DNA of 64,000 nucleotides from Haloprofundus halobius (GTDB lineage Archaea > Halobacteriota > Halobacteria > Halobacteriales > Haloferacaceae): assembly GCF_020097835.1 (NCBI RefSeq), contig NZ_CP083668.1:85552-149551 (forward strand), in the 5' to 3' direction. Position 1 is the stretch's first letter. Every line of letters starts with the position of its first letter. Made by a program: the position numbers and the translations under genes. A model generated the notes under the pieces. The model did not search any database. It was not told the origin of the DNA and saw only the letters and a list, made by a program, of their open reading frames with translations. Of the stretch, positions 25,368 to 34,529 are shown in pieces.

Positions 25368-25622
25368 TCAGATTTTCCAATCTACTTCGCATTCGTGAAT
25401 CGCATCGTCGACTGAAGCCTGTATCTTCATCAGCATAACTGTACTGAAGAAAACCAGCAGGGGCACTATATCCTCTGAGTTGTGGAATACGTACGCAAGG
25501 TTATATTCTAAAAGTTGCTTGGCCTCTATTGATCTGAGCGTACGCCTAATTCTTCGATGAGAGTAGCTCCCCGTCCTGATTCGCTTGGATATGTAATGAT
25601 TCCATTTTGAAGAATTCACCAA
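25368..25622 (-). CDS. Low-GC ORF of doubtful status
   Basis: 84 codons, basic N terminus and one hydrophobic segment (SEDIVPLLVFFSTVMLMKI). Composition is unlike haloarchaeal proteins and there is no family match that I recognise. It could be a decayed gene in the low-GC block. Confidence 0.3.
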   Translation of the reverse strand: MVNSSKWNHYISKRIRTGSYSHRRIRRTLRSIEAKQLLEYNLAYVFHNSEDIVPLLVFFSTVMLMKIQASVDDAIHECEVDWKI

Positions 25623-25773
25623 GCTAGGATTATCATAACAGATTTTGATATTTCATCATCTCCTGAATATACATAATAGCAAAACCAACGGATGAAAATA
25701 ATTTCATGTTGTCTCAATATAATCAGTAGATGATGTAATGGACTTGTCTAACTTTCTGTGAAATGGACCAGCT

Positions 25774-26607
25774 ATGAAATGGTCAAACCACGGTAAGAGC
25801 AGTCGAAGAAGCTTCCTCAGAAAAAGCGGTGCATTCGCAACTGCATCGATCGTCGGAGCCTCAGTGGTGGGCACTGTTGCAGCAAGTTCCAGTATCTCTG
25901 CAGAAGAAGCTGGAATTGCCGATGAAGTTACTCAATTACTGCACGATAACGAAGTCCTTTCTGCAGTAAGTTTGCTCGAAGATAACAACGTCCAGCACCA
26001 ACATATCCGTCAATTTGAGCCTGCGGATGACGGTACTACCACCAATGAAAGCGGTTCAGGTGGTGCTTCCACACAGGATTTCTATGTCAAATCCAAATCA
26101 AGCATGGACCTCGTCACCTACAATGCGGGCGGAAATGAACCCAAATACGGTACCTATTGGGACCTAGTTCGGGAGAACGCCGACTACGATGGTCCCAAAC
26201 CAGAAGACGTCGCTGTTCTTGCATTCGACAACACCCACTTCGATTACGTCGTGGGTTCTGTCAATCACGGCGGACAACTAGGCGATGGTTCCATCTACGA
26301 CGACCAGACTAACCTTCTCACTTGGCCCTCGAAAGCAAATGCCGAGTACCGAGATCGGGCCGTCGTCTCCTTCAACGATGGAGACGCACAAGTTAAAGAT
26401 GCAAGCGGATACTTAGAGATGAACGTCACTACTGGTTCTGGAACTTCGTGGCTTTCTGCCAACTATACGCATACTTGGAGTTTTACGAATACTGCCCAAT
26501 GGGGCGATATTCTAGATGCGATCTCAATCGCGTTAGGTGGTACAATCTCTGTGTCTCCTCCTGACACCGCCGATTCTTGGGAACTCAACGACGAAGTAGT
26601 CGCTTAA
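25774..26607 (+). CDS. Tat-secreted protein of unknown function
   Basis: 277 residues with a twin-arginine signal (KSSRRSFLRKSGAFATASIV). The mature protein has a linker (TTTNESGSGGAST) after about residue 90 and then a domain of about 180 residues rich in Tyr, Asn and Thr (VTYNAGGNEPKYGTYWDLV). It lies 95 bp upstream of a three-helix membrane protein gene with similar low G+C. Size, export route and small membrane partner recall halocin/immunity pairs, but there is no sequence proof. Confidence 0.75.
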   Translation: MKWSNHGKSSRRSFLRKSGAFATASIVGASVVGTVAASSSISAEEAGIADEVTQLLHDNEVLSAVSLLEDNNVQHQHIRQFEPADDGTTTNESGSGGASTQDFYVKSKSSMDLVTYNAGGNEPKYGTYWDLVRENADYDGPKPEDVAVLAFDNTHFDYVVGSVNHGGQLGDGSIYDDQTNLLTWPSKANAEYRDRAVVSFNDGDAQVKDASGYLEMNVTTGSGTSWLSANYTHTWSFTNTAQWGDILDAISIALGGTISVSPPDTADSWELNDEVVA

Positions 26608-26702
26608 GACTACTTGGTCCCCTTTTCTTTTATTAAGGAAGTGGGGTCCTCTCTGACAAAGATTTAATACACCCTGAAACACATAAACAAATAGTCGATA
26701 GT

Positions 26703-27068
26703 ATGAGCCGAACACACATACAGCAACGTTTCGCAGACCGAGGGTGGTGGAAGTTGCTCATCTTAATTCCCTTGCTGTTCCTACTATGGCTTCTTCTGTC
26801 TCTTACGAATAACTTCATCGCCTTTTATCTCAGCGCACGCCTCTCTGGATACATCACTACTCTCCAACAGTGGGTAATCGTCGCAAACATCGCCGTCTCT
26901 CTCTACTCTCCCTTCCTTATATTCCACGACCGAAAATTCGTCGCGGAGCATACAGCTTGGACGCCAAACATCCTCTACGTCATCTCGTTTATCCCCATCG
27001 TGAACGTGCTGATTGTAAGTGCCTATCTAATTCAGCGTCGACAATACAACCAACAAGTAACTCAATAA
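26703..27068 (+). CDS. Small three-helix membrane protein next to the Tat protein
   Basis: 121 residues with helices around LLILIPLLFLLWLLLSL, VIVANIAVSLYSPFLIF and ILYVISFIPIVNVLIVSAYL and a polar C terminus. A TATA-like GATTTAATACA at 26661 could drive it. Function unknown; an immunity or anchoring role for the preceding exported protein is only a guess. Confidence 0.6.
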   Translation: MSRTHIQQRFADRGWWKLLILIPLLFLLWLLLSLTNNFIAFYLSARLSGYITTLQQWVIVANIAVSLYSPFLIFHDRKFVAEHTAWTPNILYVISFIPIVNVLIVSAYLIQRRQYNQQVTQ

Positions 27069-27608
27069 CAGTTCTTTAGTTGCCCTGCTATCCCTGCCGT
27101 GAGGTTTATGTTCCTAGTAACAGTTCTCCGTGTTCATAGCCGCCGTGTTCGTGACAAGCCTAGTCATGGTTATCGTTGCGGTTGACCCACTGCAGCCGGA
27201 AACGGAGGGGGAAGGGGCTCACAGAGAACGAGTCTACAACGCTGATCGCGCAATGTGGATAACTACATCGGTCGAGAGGAGTACGCGGTGATGGACAAAT
27301 AGTATAGCACAAAATCTGAAACAGATGTCTGTCTCGCTGACGGAGACTACCGCTTCGAGGAAGAATCCCTCCCCACGAAAGGGTACGGAGACAACGTGGA
27401 ACGAATTCGGTTGGAGGTTTACGCTATCTTTCAATAATTAGTGAATGCCATCTGTTTAACTGTATGTGTATCTAAGATGACGGCTACACCCTCTGTATCT
27501 TGCACTCCGTTACTGACAGTTGTCGAGAGGTTCGCTCACCAACTGCTGAATACAGCGCGCGAATCGGTCAAGTGGTCTCCTGATTACGATACCCTCTACG
27601 AGGCCTAC
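27069..27608. other. Gene-free region with dispersed repeat
   Basis: No gene supported. Holds one copy (27487-27570) of a repeat found inverted at 50517-50605. Confidence 0.45.
27487..27570 (+). repeat. Dispersed repeat (inverted copy at 50517)
   Basis: About 85 bp, including ACACCCTCTGTATCTTGCAC and GCTGAATACAGCGCGCGAAT, matching the reverse complement of 50517-50605 at most positions. Confidence 0.6.
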
Positions 27609-28040
27609 CTAACCCGATTCCTCATCTCCAACCCTACGGCGGAGCAATTCTCCACCCACGCACCCGATACAGCCGAATACACACCCCCATGAGATAATTA
27701 GGAACTCGAGGTCGTGGAGAAAACCCAGCCGCTCTGAGAAGGTGAATCCTCGGTAGATGAAGAAAACTTCCACAATCCCCGTTGAGAGGAACACGAAACA
27801 AGAACTGGCACCCCCCAGAATGAATCCTCGACGGACGTATGCGATTGCACCGGACGATATTATTGCGATGAGTGTCGCAACGAGTGGTGGACTCGGGCCA
27901 CCCCACGAGACGAACGAAGCCGAGCCAAAGACGCCTGTCAGATACCCGATTGCGACAACAAGTGAAGCAGCAAGAGACCCGAGTATCGGTGTCCTCCACT
28001 CGCCCTCGCTACTCCCGAAAAGGACTTCGGCCCAGTCCAT
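27609..28040 (-). CDS. Four-helix membrane protein
   Basis: 143 residues, four hydrophobic segments (LGSLAASLVVAIGYLTGVFG, PPLVATLIAIISSGAIAYV, CFVFLSTGIVEVFFIY, FLIISWGCVFGCIGCVGG). Cys residues cluster in the last helix. No family recognised. ATG 28040. Confidence 0.55.
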   Translation of the reverse strand: MDWAEVLFGSSEGEWRTPILGSLAASLVVAIGYLTGVFGSASFVSWGGPSPPLVATLIAIISSGAIAYVRRGFILGGASSCFVFLSTGIVEVFFIYRGFTFSERLGFLHDLEFLIISWGCVFGCIGCVGGELLRRRVGDEESG

Positions 28041-28139
28041 GCTCTGCTCAGATGCCGGAACCTGTAATTGTAGGCTTTCTGTCTGAGACAGTGAGTACTT
28101 CGCGGGAGTTTAGACAGGGCTGTTTCGATAGTAGCCGCC

Positions 28140-28166
28140 TGCTGAATACATCCTCTGTATGCAGCA
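28140..28166. repeat. Palindromic TGCTGAATACA unit
   Basis: TGCTGAATACA and TGTATGCAGCA, one mismatch, with a 5-nt centre. Close relative at 29462-29488 and perfect unit at 2220-2246. Confidence 0.5.
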
Positions 28167-28321
28167 CGCGACTTCTGATAGAATCTAGGTAGGTTTCTGC
28201 GGGCATGAGTCTTGAAGATGGACTCACTCGCCGACTTGGTTCCTGGTCTGTGTAAATTCACCACACGCCAGACACATGACCAGCTTCATACCTCTCTTTG
28301 GGTCGTCTCAGTGACAACTCT

Positions 28322-28645
28322 CTACCGTTCTGCTGTCTTTTCCACACTGGGAGTTCCACGGTATCTGATTGTGTGGGTCCGAGCGTCGTAATCGATGATA
28401 CCGGCAGCCGCCAGCTTCGGTAAGTCGACGTGGTGGAGTCGTACCAGGGTACGCTCATACGACCGAGCGTCCTCTCCCTCACGACGGTCAACGAGGTAGT
28501 CCGCGAGGTCCTCAAGCAACGCCGTCTCCCGGGGAGTACCGTCGAAGTAGTCGAGCATTGCCCGACGACTCTCGTTCGCTAACACGGAGTGCAATCGGTC
28601 TATCATCGCTCGTTCTCCGCTCGCCTCGTTTGGTGAGGTGGTCAT
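28322..28645 (-). CDS. DUF7344-type winged-helix protein
   Basis: 107 residues. ANESRRAMLDYFDGTPRETA and LVRLHHVDLPKLAAAGIIDY are characteristic of the short haloarchaeal winged-helix proteins called DUF7344, often found beside Bat-type regulators. ATG 28645 chosen over a start 19 codons upstream. Same strand as the Bat-like gene that follows upstream (gap 81 bp). Probable transcription factor. Confidence 0.75.
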   Translation of the reverse strand: MTTSPNEASGERAMIDRLHSVLANESRRAMLDYFDGTPRETALLEDLADYLVDRREGEDARSYERTLVRLHHVDLPKLAAAGIIDYDARTHTIRYRGTPSVEKTAER

Positions 28646-28726
28646 CGCGTCACCAAATGGTATCAGACCACTCCGAGTAAGGCCGTTTGTTGTCCAAACC
28701 ACTCTTTTAAATCCTCTCGCGAATCA

Positions 28727-29386
28727 TCAGTCCGATTCCACCGCCGAGGTGAGCAAGGCTTCGGACAACACCTGCTTCGACCCCCGACGAATCCGGCTCG
28801 AAATGGCCTGTTGGGAAATCCCGAGTTCCTCGGCCAGTTCGTTCAGCGAGACTTGGCTCGGTGTATCGAAGTACCCACGCCGAAGCCCCAGAACGAGTGC
28901 TTCCCGTTGTTGCTGCGAAAGGCCGAACTGGTGTCCGATATCGCTTCGCTCGGTGAGTGTATAGCTTCGGTCGATATGGATGGTTATGTCGTGCTCGGTA
29001 CAGAAATTGTAAAATTGTGAGAGGGCGTCGTGGTTCGGGAACCGGAGCCGGAACTCCCACCCTCTGTTGCCATTCGCTTCAAGGATTACGCCTCCAGTCT
29101 GATCGATACCCTCCAATAGACTGTGTGGTTCGTCTGTCCACTCAACGCGGTACAGCACCTCGTCGTCCAACTGGTCGAGAACGACGAGTTCGGCGACACG
29201 CTCGCTTCCCTGGACCCGATCTTCGAACGTCCGGTAGTTTTCACCCCGCACCCAGAGGAACGGGATGACCGACGAGCCGGTCGGGACGATCCGTTCGAGT
29301 TCGATGTGCATGTCGGGCGGATCAGAAAGCACCTGACCGAGGATGAATTCCTCGTCAGCGACGGTGAACTCAACAATGACACTCAT
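28727..29386 (-). CDS. Bat-like HTH-10 transcription regulator
   Basis: 219 residues: N-terminal Bat-type sensing domain (EFTVADEEFILGQVLSDPPD) and C-terminal HTH (FDTPSQVSLNELAEELGISQ, then AISSRIRRGSKQVL). Such proteins control bacterio-opsin and many other haloarchaeal genes. ATG 29386 is the first codon with family similarity. The C terminus is complete. Next to a DUF7344 gene. Confidence 0.82.
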   Translation of the reverse strand: MSVIVEFTVADEEFILGQVLSDPPDMHIELERIVPTGSSVIPFLWVRGENYRTFEDRVQGSERVAELVVLDQLDDEVLYRVEWTDEPHSLLEGIDQTGGVILEANGNRGWEFRLRFPNHDALSQFYNFCTEHDITIHIDRSYTLTERSDIGHQFGLSQQQREALVLGLRRGYFDTPSQVSLNELAEELGISQQAISSRIRRGSKQVLSEALLTSAVESD

Positions 29387-29461
29387 ACTGGGTTTCCCTA
29401 TGACACCTACGGTGGTAGGTGTACTGCCGGAGAGTATCAGTCTCGCTTGAAGACAGTCCTT

Positions 29462-29488
29462 TGCTGAACAGATCCTCTGGATGCAGCA
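29462..29488. repeat. Palindromic TGCTGAACA unit
   Basis: A variant of the unit at 28140, about 80 percent alike, lying at the edge of the transferred exchanger fragment. Confidence 0.45.
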
Positions 29489-29496
29489 CACAGATC

Positions 29497-29752
29497 CAAC
29501 GCGCTCGTCTCCTCGAAATTGAACCAGTGGACGTTGCTCATCGGAACACTTGCGGTGGTATATTCGATCTCAGCAGGGGCCAGTGGAACACTCCCCTTCG
29601 ATTCGAAGCAAGCAGCCGAAATCTGGATTACCGCAGCGCAGAGCTTCTTCGCAATTGCGATTCTCACGAGCTTCGAGATTAGTACTCAGGAGGCAATCGC
29701 TCTGCTCGTACTGTTTACCACACAAATCCTCGCGGAGTTTTACCTGAATTGA
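29497..29752 (+). pseudogene. Exchanger gene fragment, duplicate of 14957-15213
   Basis: About nine in ten bases match the second alpha-repeat region and downstream helices of the exchanger gene at 14057. The frame is open (NQWTLLIGTLAVVYSISAG to ILAEFYLN) but only 77 codons long and it ends where an IS-end-like repeat starts. It is a fragment of a diverged copy, not a gene. Confidence 0.75.
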
Positions 29753-29835
29753 GGCGCTAAGGGCCCTCCCTACTCGCTCGCTTTGCTCACTCCTTGAGGA
29801 AGGGGGCTTAGAACCCTGCACCGCACAAGCTAAAG
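29753..29835. repeat. IS-end-like repeat, inverted relative to 4706
   Basis: GAGGCGCTAAGGGCCC to CACCGCACAAGCT. It matches the inverse of 4706-4775. The following 380 bp to 30213 show no gene. Confidence 0.45.
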
Positions 29836-30213
29836 GTGTAATTTTACGATAACCTTGTGAAGAGGGAGGGGGAGAGGGTGGTACACGAAGGCGTGGTCCG
29901 AGTACTCACCTAGAAATTACCTCGCGCTCAGAGAGGTACCAATGGCCCTAGTGTGTTTCTTCGGTCCACGCAAATACTTGTATTGTGCCATGGGATAAAC
30001 ACTTTCGCAATCAGCAAATAGATAACAAGATGATGAAACGCAATTACCAATCTAGTCAGTAGATCACCTCTGTCAGTGACGGAAGGTTTCAATAGAGTCT
30101 CCGAGATAGGAACGGCTCAGTGACCGATACGCGCCCTGTATTTAATAAACTCCAGAATTATAAGCAATTGTGATACTACGAAATTCTATATACAACTTCG
30201 TTGTTCATGACAT

Positions 30214-30495
30214 ATGGACAACTTGAGTGGATTCCAACGTGACCTCCTCTACGTCATCGCAGGGCTCGAGCAACCATCAGGACAAGACGTCAAAGACGAA
30301 CTCGAACAGTACGTCGACGGCGAAATCAACCACGGACAACTCTATCCAAACCTCGATTCGCTCGTAAAGAAAGAGTACGTTGAGAAGGGACCACTCGACC
30401 GTCGAACGAACTACTATGCGATCACAGAGCAGGGACAAGAGGTGCTTCGTGATCGACGAAGGTGGGAAGACCAATACACGGCGATCGAAGCGTAA
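30214..30495 (+). CDS. PadR-family transcription regulator
   Basis: 93 residues, winged helix of the PadR type: FQRDLLYVIAGLEQPSGQDV, GQLYPNLDSLVKKEYV and RRTNYYAITEQGQEVL. A TATA box (TCTATATAC near 30187) lies about 26 bp before the ATG, so the mRNA is probably leaderless. A paralogue on the other strand is at 59495. Target unknown. Confidence 0.85.
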   Translation: MDNLSGFQRDLLYVIAGLEQPSGQDVKDELEQYVDGEINHGQLYPNLDSLVKKEYVEKGPLDRRTNYYAITEQGQEVLRDRRRWEDQYTAIEA

Positions 30496-30544
30496 TCTGG
30501 TCGAAATCCATTAGTAGACTTCTCTTCAACCATCTATAGCAGTC

Positions 30545-30585
30545 TTAACCAACAACAGCCAAGGGGATGGTTCAATGTTGGTTAA
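30545..30585. promoter_or_regulatory. TTAACCAACA inverted repeat, site 1
   Basis: TTAACCAACA (30545-30554) and TGTTGGTTAA (30576-30585), perfect 10-bp arms with a 21-bp spacer, upstream of the broken gene at 30666. Same arrangement at 33337, 54796 and 59070. Confidence 0.65.
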
Positions 30586-30665
30586 CTCCTACGTGGCAAT
30601 TTCCGCTCGAAAACAACAGTCATCGTAAAAGCGTTCTCTAAGATCCTCAAATTGAGACAGAAGTT

Positions 30666-31187
30666 GTGTATGCTGATAAAGCGCGTATATCGGTCATAAC
30701 GGATTTCGGCCCTAAGGGAGGTAATACCGGTGCTTTCTGTTGGGCGCTGAACTCCAACCACTCTATTCGATACTTAATTGGTTCCATGAACCCATATGAT
30801 AATACGAGAATGCCAATTTCCAACGATGAACTCGAAGCAGGGACTGTCGAAGTGAGCGGTGACGGTCCGATTGCCAACGACGAAGAAGGGCCCATTGAGA
30901 CCGAAAAGGATCTCATCACGTCGTTTCTGAGCGAACGTCCTGACAAGACCTTCGAACGGGAAATCGTCCTCGGTGTCGATTTTACCCCTCCTTTTATGAA
31001 CCGAACACGACATCCCTCGGTTCACTCTCTGATAGCCTAATCGACTTCGCTGGTGACGTGACTGCCACAACAATCGTCGTTGACGATATTGATGGGGCAC
31101 TCAACGAACTCGTCGAAGAGGAGACCGTGACAAGCAAGGAGGTCGAAACGGAGGACGGTACTTCACTCTACTATCGATTAGGATAAA
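30666..31187 (+). pseudogene. Frameshifted gene of unknown family
   Basis: The first frame reads ISVITDFGPKGGNTGAFCWA to REIVLGVDF. A one-base change near 30980 moves the rest (EPNTTSLGSLSDSLIDFAGD, VDDIDGALNELVEEE) into another frame ending at TAA 31185-31187. Joined, it would give a soluble protein of about 170 residues that I do not recognise. Confidence 0.5.
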
Positions 31188-31906
31188 GACGAATGCTGAG
31201 GGACTCGAGTCCTCATCGCCGACGGCATCGCTCTCTCGACAAGGGAGTACATCGATACTGGGTTCCTCAACGACAAGCGCTACCTGGACGATGGAGACTG
31301 AGAATGGGTCCGACAATGCGTCGACGTTCAACACACCAGATTACTTCGGCGACGATACCTCGCTGGATAGGGAACAAGCCGTCAAGTTCGGGGATGTTAG
31401 CGAACACTACGAGTGAACGTTCACAGCGAGTACACAGTCCTGAAGACACGTTCGAGTGATGGATACGCGTCGACGACTAGATCAACGGAGTTCCGACGTG
31501 CGAATACTTCGTCGACGGGCAGTCAGCGAACTGAACGTTGCCGTTAACCTTCGCTGGCAGAACGTAGAAGGTCAAGGCGTTCGTCAGCCAGTCGAACACA
31601 GAGTTTGCCTCCGTCCAGTTCGACACCGTCGGGAGTGTCGTCCAGAGGCGGGCGACGCTCGGACAATACAGAGAGCATCTCCAGGGACGGAGATAAACAT
31701 CGACGAGATAGAAATTATTGAAAGGGGGGAAGGGAGTGTCGGGGGTGCCTCTGACTGTCGTAATGGGTGTGTCAGCACTACGACGCCCGATTTCGATGAT
31801 GCAGTACGCTACTGCATCTCCTACTATTGATTACAGAAATATAATCTAACTGATTTGTTTTTGAGAGATAGTCTAGTGTAATATCATTCGTGCTTGAATC
31901 CCGAAT
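31188..31906. other. Degraded coding remains
   Basis: Protein-like pieces in changing frames (TRVLIADGIALSTREYIDTG, NTPDYFGDDTSLDREQAVKF, EYFVDGQLNVAVNL) indicate one or two decayed genes on the plus strand. None is long enough to assign. Confidence 0.45.
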
Positions 31907-32270
31907 TCACTCGTCGATAAGTCGAATACACTCTGTGGTGAATTGGTTCAAGTCTAGTCCAGCCTCTGGTTCGAGTGAGACCACGACACCTCGGTTCTGT
32001 CCTCGAGGGAAGTGCATGATGATGGCGTCCTCGAATCGACGGATAGTCACGTACAGATCTCCGAGGGGGAACGCACGCTCTTCTGATGCAGAAAACTCTG
32101 GTTTCAACCGTGCAAGCATCCTGTCGATTTCGCTCAGTATCCGTTCTTTCCGGACATCGCTCGAAGGTAGAGGACCTCATTTTCGTCATCGTCGTACTGC
32201 AAAACACCGCGGAGGTAGCTTCCGGAACGATTCTCTAGATAGTTGAGTAAGTCTGTAGGTTTGAGGCTAA
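31907..32270 (-). pseudogene. Frameshifted small haloarchaeal gene (DUF7522-like)
   Basis: Upstream frame: LLNYLENRSGSYLRGVLQYD, DENEVLYLR. Downstream frame: DVRKERILSEIDRMLARLKP, LYVTIRRFEDAIIMHFPRGQ, LIDE-stop at 31907. A one-base change near 32160 separates them. The order matches a short haloarchaeal family I know as DUF7522. Confidence 0.6.
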
Positions 32271-32343
32271 AGGTCTTGAAACTGATAGACTGAATGTTCG
32301 CGTGAGCGAGCAGCTACCCCTCGACCTGCTCGTGGACGATAAC

Positions 32344-32685
32344 CTAGCCATTGGTCTGTACGACGATACGATGGCCACGATACATGAACTCAGTCGAGCA
32401 CTGGCTGGTCTGAATGCTTGACCCCGAGCCGAATAACGCCGACTCGAGGGCGGCAGTATCGACCACCTCATACAGCGGGGGTTGTTTGATGTCGCTGGGT
32501 GAGACATCTTCTGCCTCGGCAACCGCGTAGATAATCGTGGTCGTCAACCCGTCGGATTCAGATGAGTCATAGGGGACCTGGGTGACTACCTCCCATTCGG
32601 CATCCTCGGGGACGTTCTCAGTAGTTCGGAACTCGTTAGTGGCTGTCCGGCGGTCGTTGGGTTGGTCTTCGGGGGCGTTTGTCAC
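32344..32685 (-). CDS. HalOD1 output-domain protein
   Basis: 113 residues. The C-terminal 80 residues form the HalOD1 domain: TIIYAVAEAEDVSPSDIKQP, LYEVVDTAALESALFG, FMYRGHRIVVQTNG. The domain is thought to be an output module of haloarchaeal signalling proteins. Start is GTG 32685. Single-domain proteins of this type are common on plasmids. Confidence 0.85.
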   Translation of the reverse strand: MTNAPEDQPNDRRTATNEFRTTENVPEDAEWEVVTQVPYDSSESDGLTTTIIYAVAEAEDVSPSDIKQPPLYEVVDTAALESALFGSGSSIQTSQCSTEFMYRGHRIVVQTNG

Positions 32686-32724
32686 TTGATATCACTCCGT
32701 GCGTGGGCTTCCTGATCGCTGTCG

Positions 32725-33051
32725 TTGCCCCCGCCGGCGTTCTCCAACACGGCGAGGACCAATCCAGACGAACACGAGTACACCGTCGAGGTTTCTGACG
32801 GAATTCCGGCCTTCTGTACCTGTCCCGCTGACCGAAAATACAGTGGCGCGTGCAAACACCGAGTCGCAGTTGCAATCCGAAGACCAGTGCTTGAGGCTGC
32901 GATGAATCGCGTTGCGACCGATGGCGGCAGTGTTGAAAAACATACGAAGGATACGGAGTCAAAGCGTCCAGATGACTGCGAGTGTTTCCCCTCGGATGCT
33001 GAACTGCCGTGTTGGAGTTGTGTCGAAAGCGGTCGTCGAAGTCTGGACTAG
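32725..33051 (+). pseudogene. SWIM zinc-finger protein, 5'-truncated
   Basis: TNPDEHEYTVEVSDGIPAFC, then CTCPADRKYSGACKH (CxC...CxH) and a C-terminal Cys cluster (DDCECFPSDAELPCWSC). Full haloarchaeal members begin 30-40 residues earlier with a conserved strand that is absent, replaced by unrelated sequence. It could still be translated from TTG 32725. Confidence 0.6.
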
Positions 33052-33059
33052 CAAAGTAA

Positions 33060-33275
33060 TCAAGTCAGACGAATTGTGTTGTCGACCCTGTAGAGATAGC
33101 CTTTGAGGATGAGTCGCTCAAGAATTTCATCCGGGTGCGTATTGCCTGCGGCACAAATAGCCGCAAGGGCATCGGTGGGTGAAAGTTCCCCATCAGTATA
33201 CTTGGCGAGTTGCTGGATGCGAGTGTAGGCCTCCTGTTCAATGTTCGTGAGTGGAGTTTCGAGGTTCCGCATCAT
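33060..33275 (-). CDS. Small helical protein, unknown function
   Basis: 71 residues (TNIEQEAYTRIQQLAKYTDG, ERLILKGYLYRVDNTIRLT), probably a compact helical DNA-binding-like fold. ATG 33275, 62 bp downstream (on its strand) of the TTAACCAACA inverted repeat at 33337, which is likely to control it. Confidence 0.6.
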   Translation of the reverse strand: MMRNLETPLTNIEQEAYTRIQQLAKYTDGELSPTDALAAICAAGNTHPDEILERLILKGYLYRVDNTIRLT

Positions 33276-33336
33276 CTACACGTCAGGTGAGGCCAGTCTT
33301 GGCTCTTTGGGGTGGAGGATATCCAGATGAGCTTAC

Positions 33337-33377
33337 TTAACCAACACCGAAGTGAGTGTCTCGCCATTGTTGGTTAA
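33337..33377. promoter_or_regulatory. TTAACCAACA inverted repeat, site 2
   Basis: Arms 33337-33346 and 33368-33377, perfect, 21-bp spacer. In the upstream region of the minus-strand gene at 33060. Confidence 0.65.
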
Positions 33378-33915
33378 CTCTCTGCAATGTGGTTTACAGC
33401 TCTATAGCCAGTAAAATCTATACTTGGAGAAGACGAGCGGGTTACGCACTGAATCTGCGTCGACATCGAGTAGCGGTTCAATCAACGGTGAGCAACTCAA
33501 GACACTACAACTACCGCCAGCGAGCGGCTTGGTAGTCTGAAGTACATGGACCTCTGACTCACAGTATGACCTCTGATCACGACCGCGCTCACCCGGATGG
33601 CGGGATTGACGCGCTGGCGTCAAAACCAACACCAGAGTTGGGAGGGTGCTTCTTTTTATTGGGAAACTGCACGCATTTTGGCGTTCGGAACTACTGTGAA
33701 GGACGGGGTTTTAGCCTTGTAACTTCCATAAGCACCGTCACACGGTCGACCGTGAGATCTACCGCAGTTCGTCCTCACGCTGACAACGAGTAGTGTTGGC
33801 GAAGTAAATGTAAAATCAAATCGATAATTGATTGGAATACCAATTCGAGATTAAAGAGCCTATTGAATCACGGGACAGTATTTTAATCGCTGTTCTTATC
33901 ACGTTCCGGTCGCAC
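33378..33915. other. Gene-free region
   Basis: No supported gene. Contains the scar-like CGTTCGGAACTACTGT (33682-33697), shared with 22501. A TATA-like TATTTTAAT near 33880 may be the promoter of the TrkA-N operon. Confidence 0.4.
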
Positions 33916-33996
33916 ATGCCGATTATGAGACACTCGAAGACCGACCGGTACTGTCCGTTCAAAAATGTGTTCAAACAGCGCGAGTACGGGACGTAA
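33916..33996 (+). CDS. 26-residue upstream ORF before the TrkA-N gene
   Basis: ATG 33916 to TAA 33996, basic (MPIMRHSKTDRYCPFKNVFK), 21 bp before the TrkA-N start and about 35 bp after a TATA-like box. It may be a leader peptide or chance; no Shine-Dalgarno. Confidence 0.3.
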   Translation: MPIMRHSKTDRYCPFKNVFKQREYGT

Positions 33997-34017
33997 TCAC
34001 CCGAAAGAGAACGAATC

Positions 34018-34425
34018 ATGGAGACAGTAGTCATCGGTGGACAGGACCTCGGTCAAGAACTCTCAAAGCGCTTCCTTGAGCAGGAGATCGCCGTCGTGTT
34101 CCTTGATGACGATACAGCTACCATCGAGCGGGCAATCAAAGGAGGAATCGACGCGCATAAAACGGATATTTCGGATTTTCAAGCGCTCTCGGACGCTGGC
34201 CTTGACCAAGCCCACACAGTCATCGTCGCAACCGACAGCGATAGTAAAAACCTGCTCATCGCACAACTTCTACGGGTCAAGTTCAAGACAGACCGCATCA
34301 TCGTCCTCGTCAATCATCCGCAAAACCTAGACCTGTTCGATGAACTAGATGTCGAGGTCATCAACTCGACGCAGGCGCTGACGACTGCGATCGAGAACGT
34401 CCACTCGGATAATCAAGACCACTAA
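34018..34425 (+). CDS. TrkA-N (RCK) domain protein
   Basis: 135 residues, a single Rossmann-type RCK domain: VVIGGQDLGQELSKRFLEQE (degenerate GxGxxG), acidic strand end VFLDDDTATIERA, VIVATDSDSKNLLIAQLLR. Such subunits bind nucleotides and gate K+ or cation transporters at the cytoplasmic face. The antiporter gene 104 bp downstream on the same strand is its probable partner. Confidence 0.85.
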   Translation: METVVIGGQDLGQELSKRFLEQEIAVVFLDDDTATIERAIKGGIDAHKTDISDFQALSDAGLDQAHTVIVATDSDSKNLLIAQLLRVKFKTDRIIVLVNHPQNLDLFDELDVEVINSTQALTTAIENVHSDNQDH

Positions 34426-34529
34426 CAGACAGATGTTCGGAACCAACAGACAGACAGTAGCACCGCGTAACCTAACAGAGCACTCGTTACAGAGTCAACT
34501 GGCTGCGATCATCCGAGGGGGATGCTGAA

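Noticed and set aside
27441..27692. 83-codon ORF
   Set aside because: Lies on a dispersed repeat and overlaps the opposite-strand membrane gene; no coding signature.
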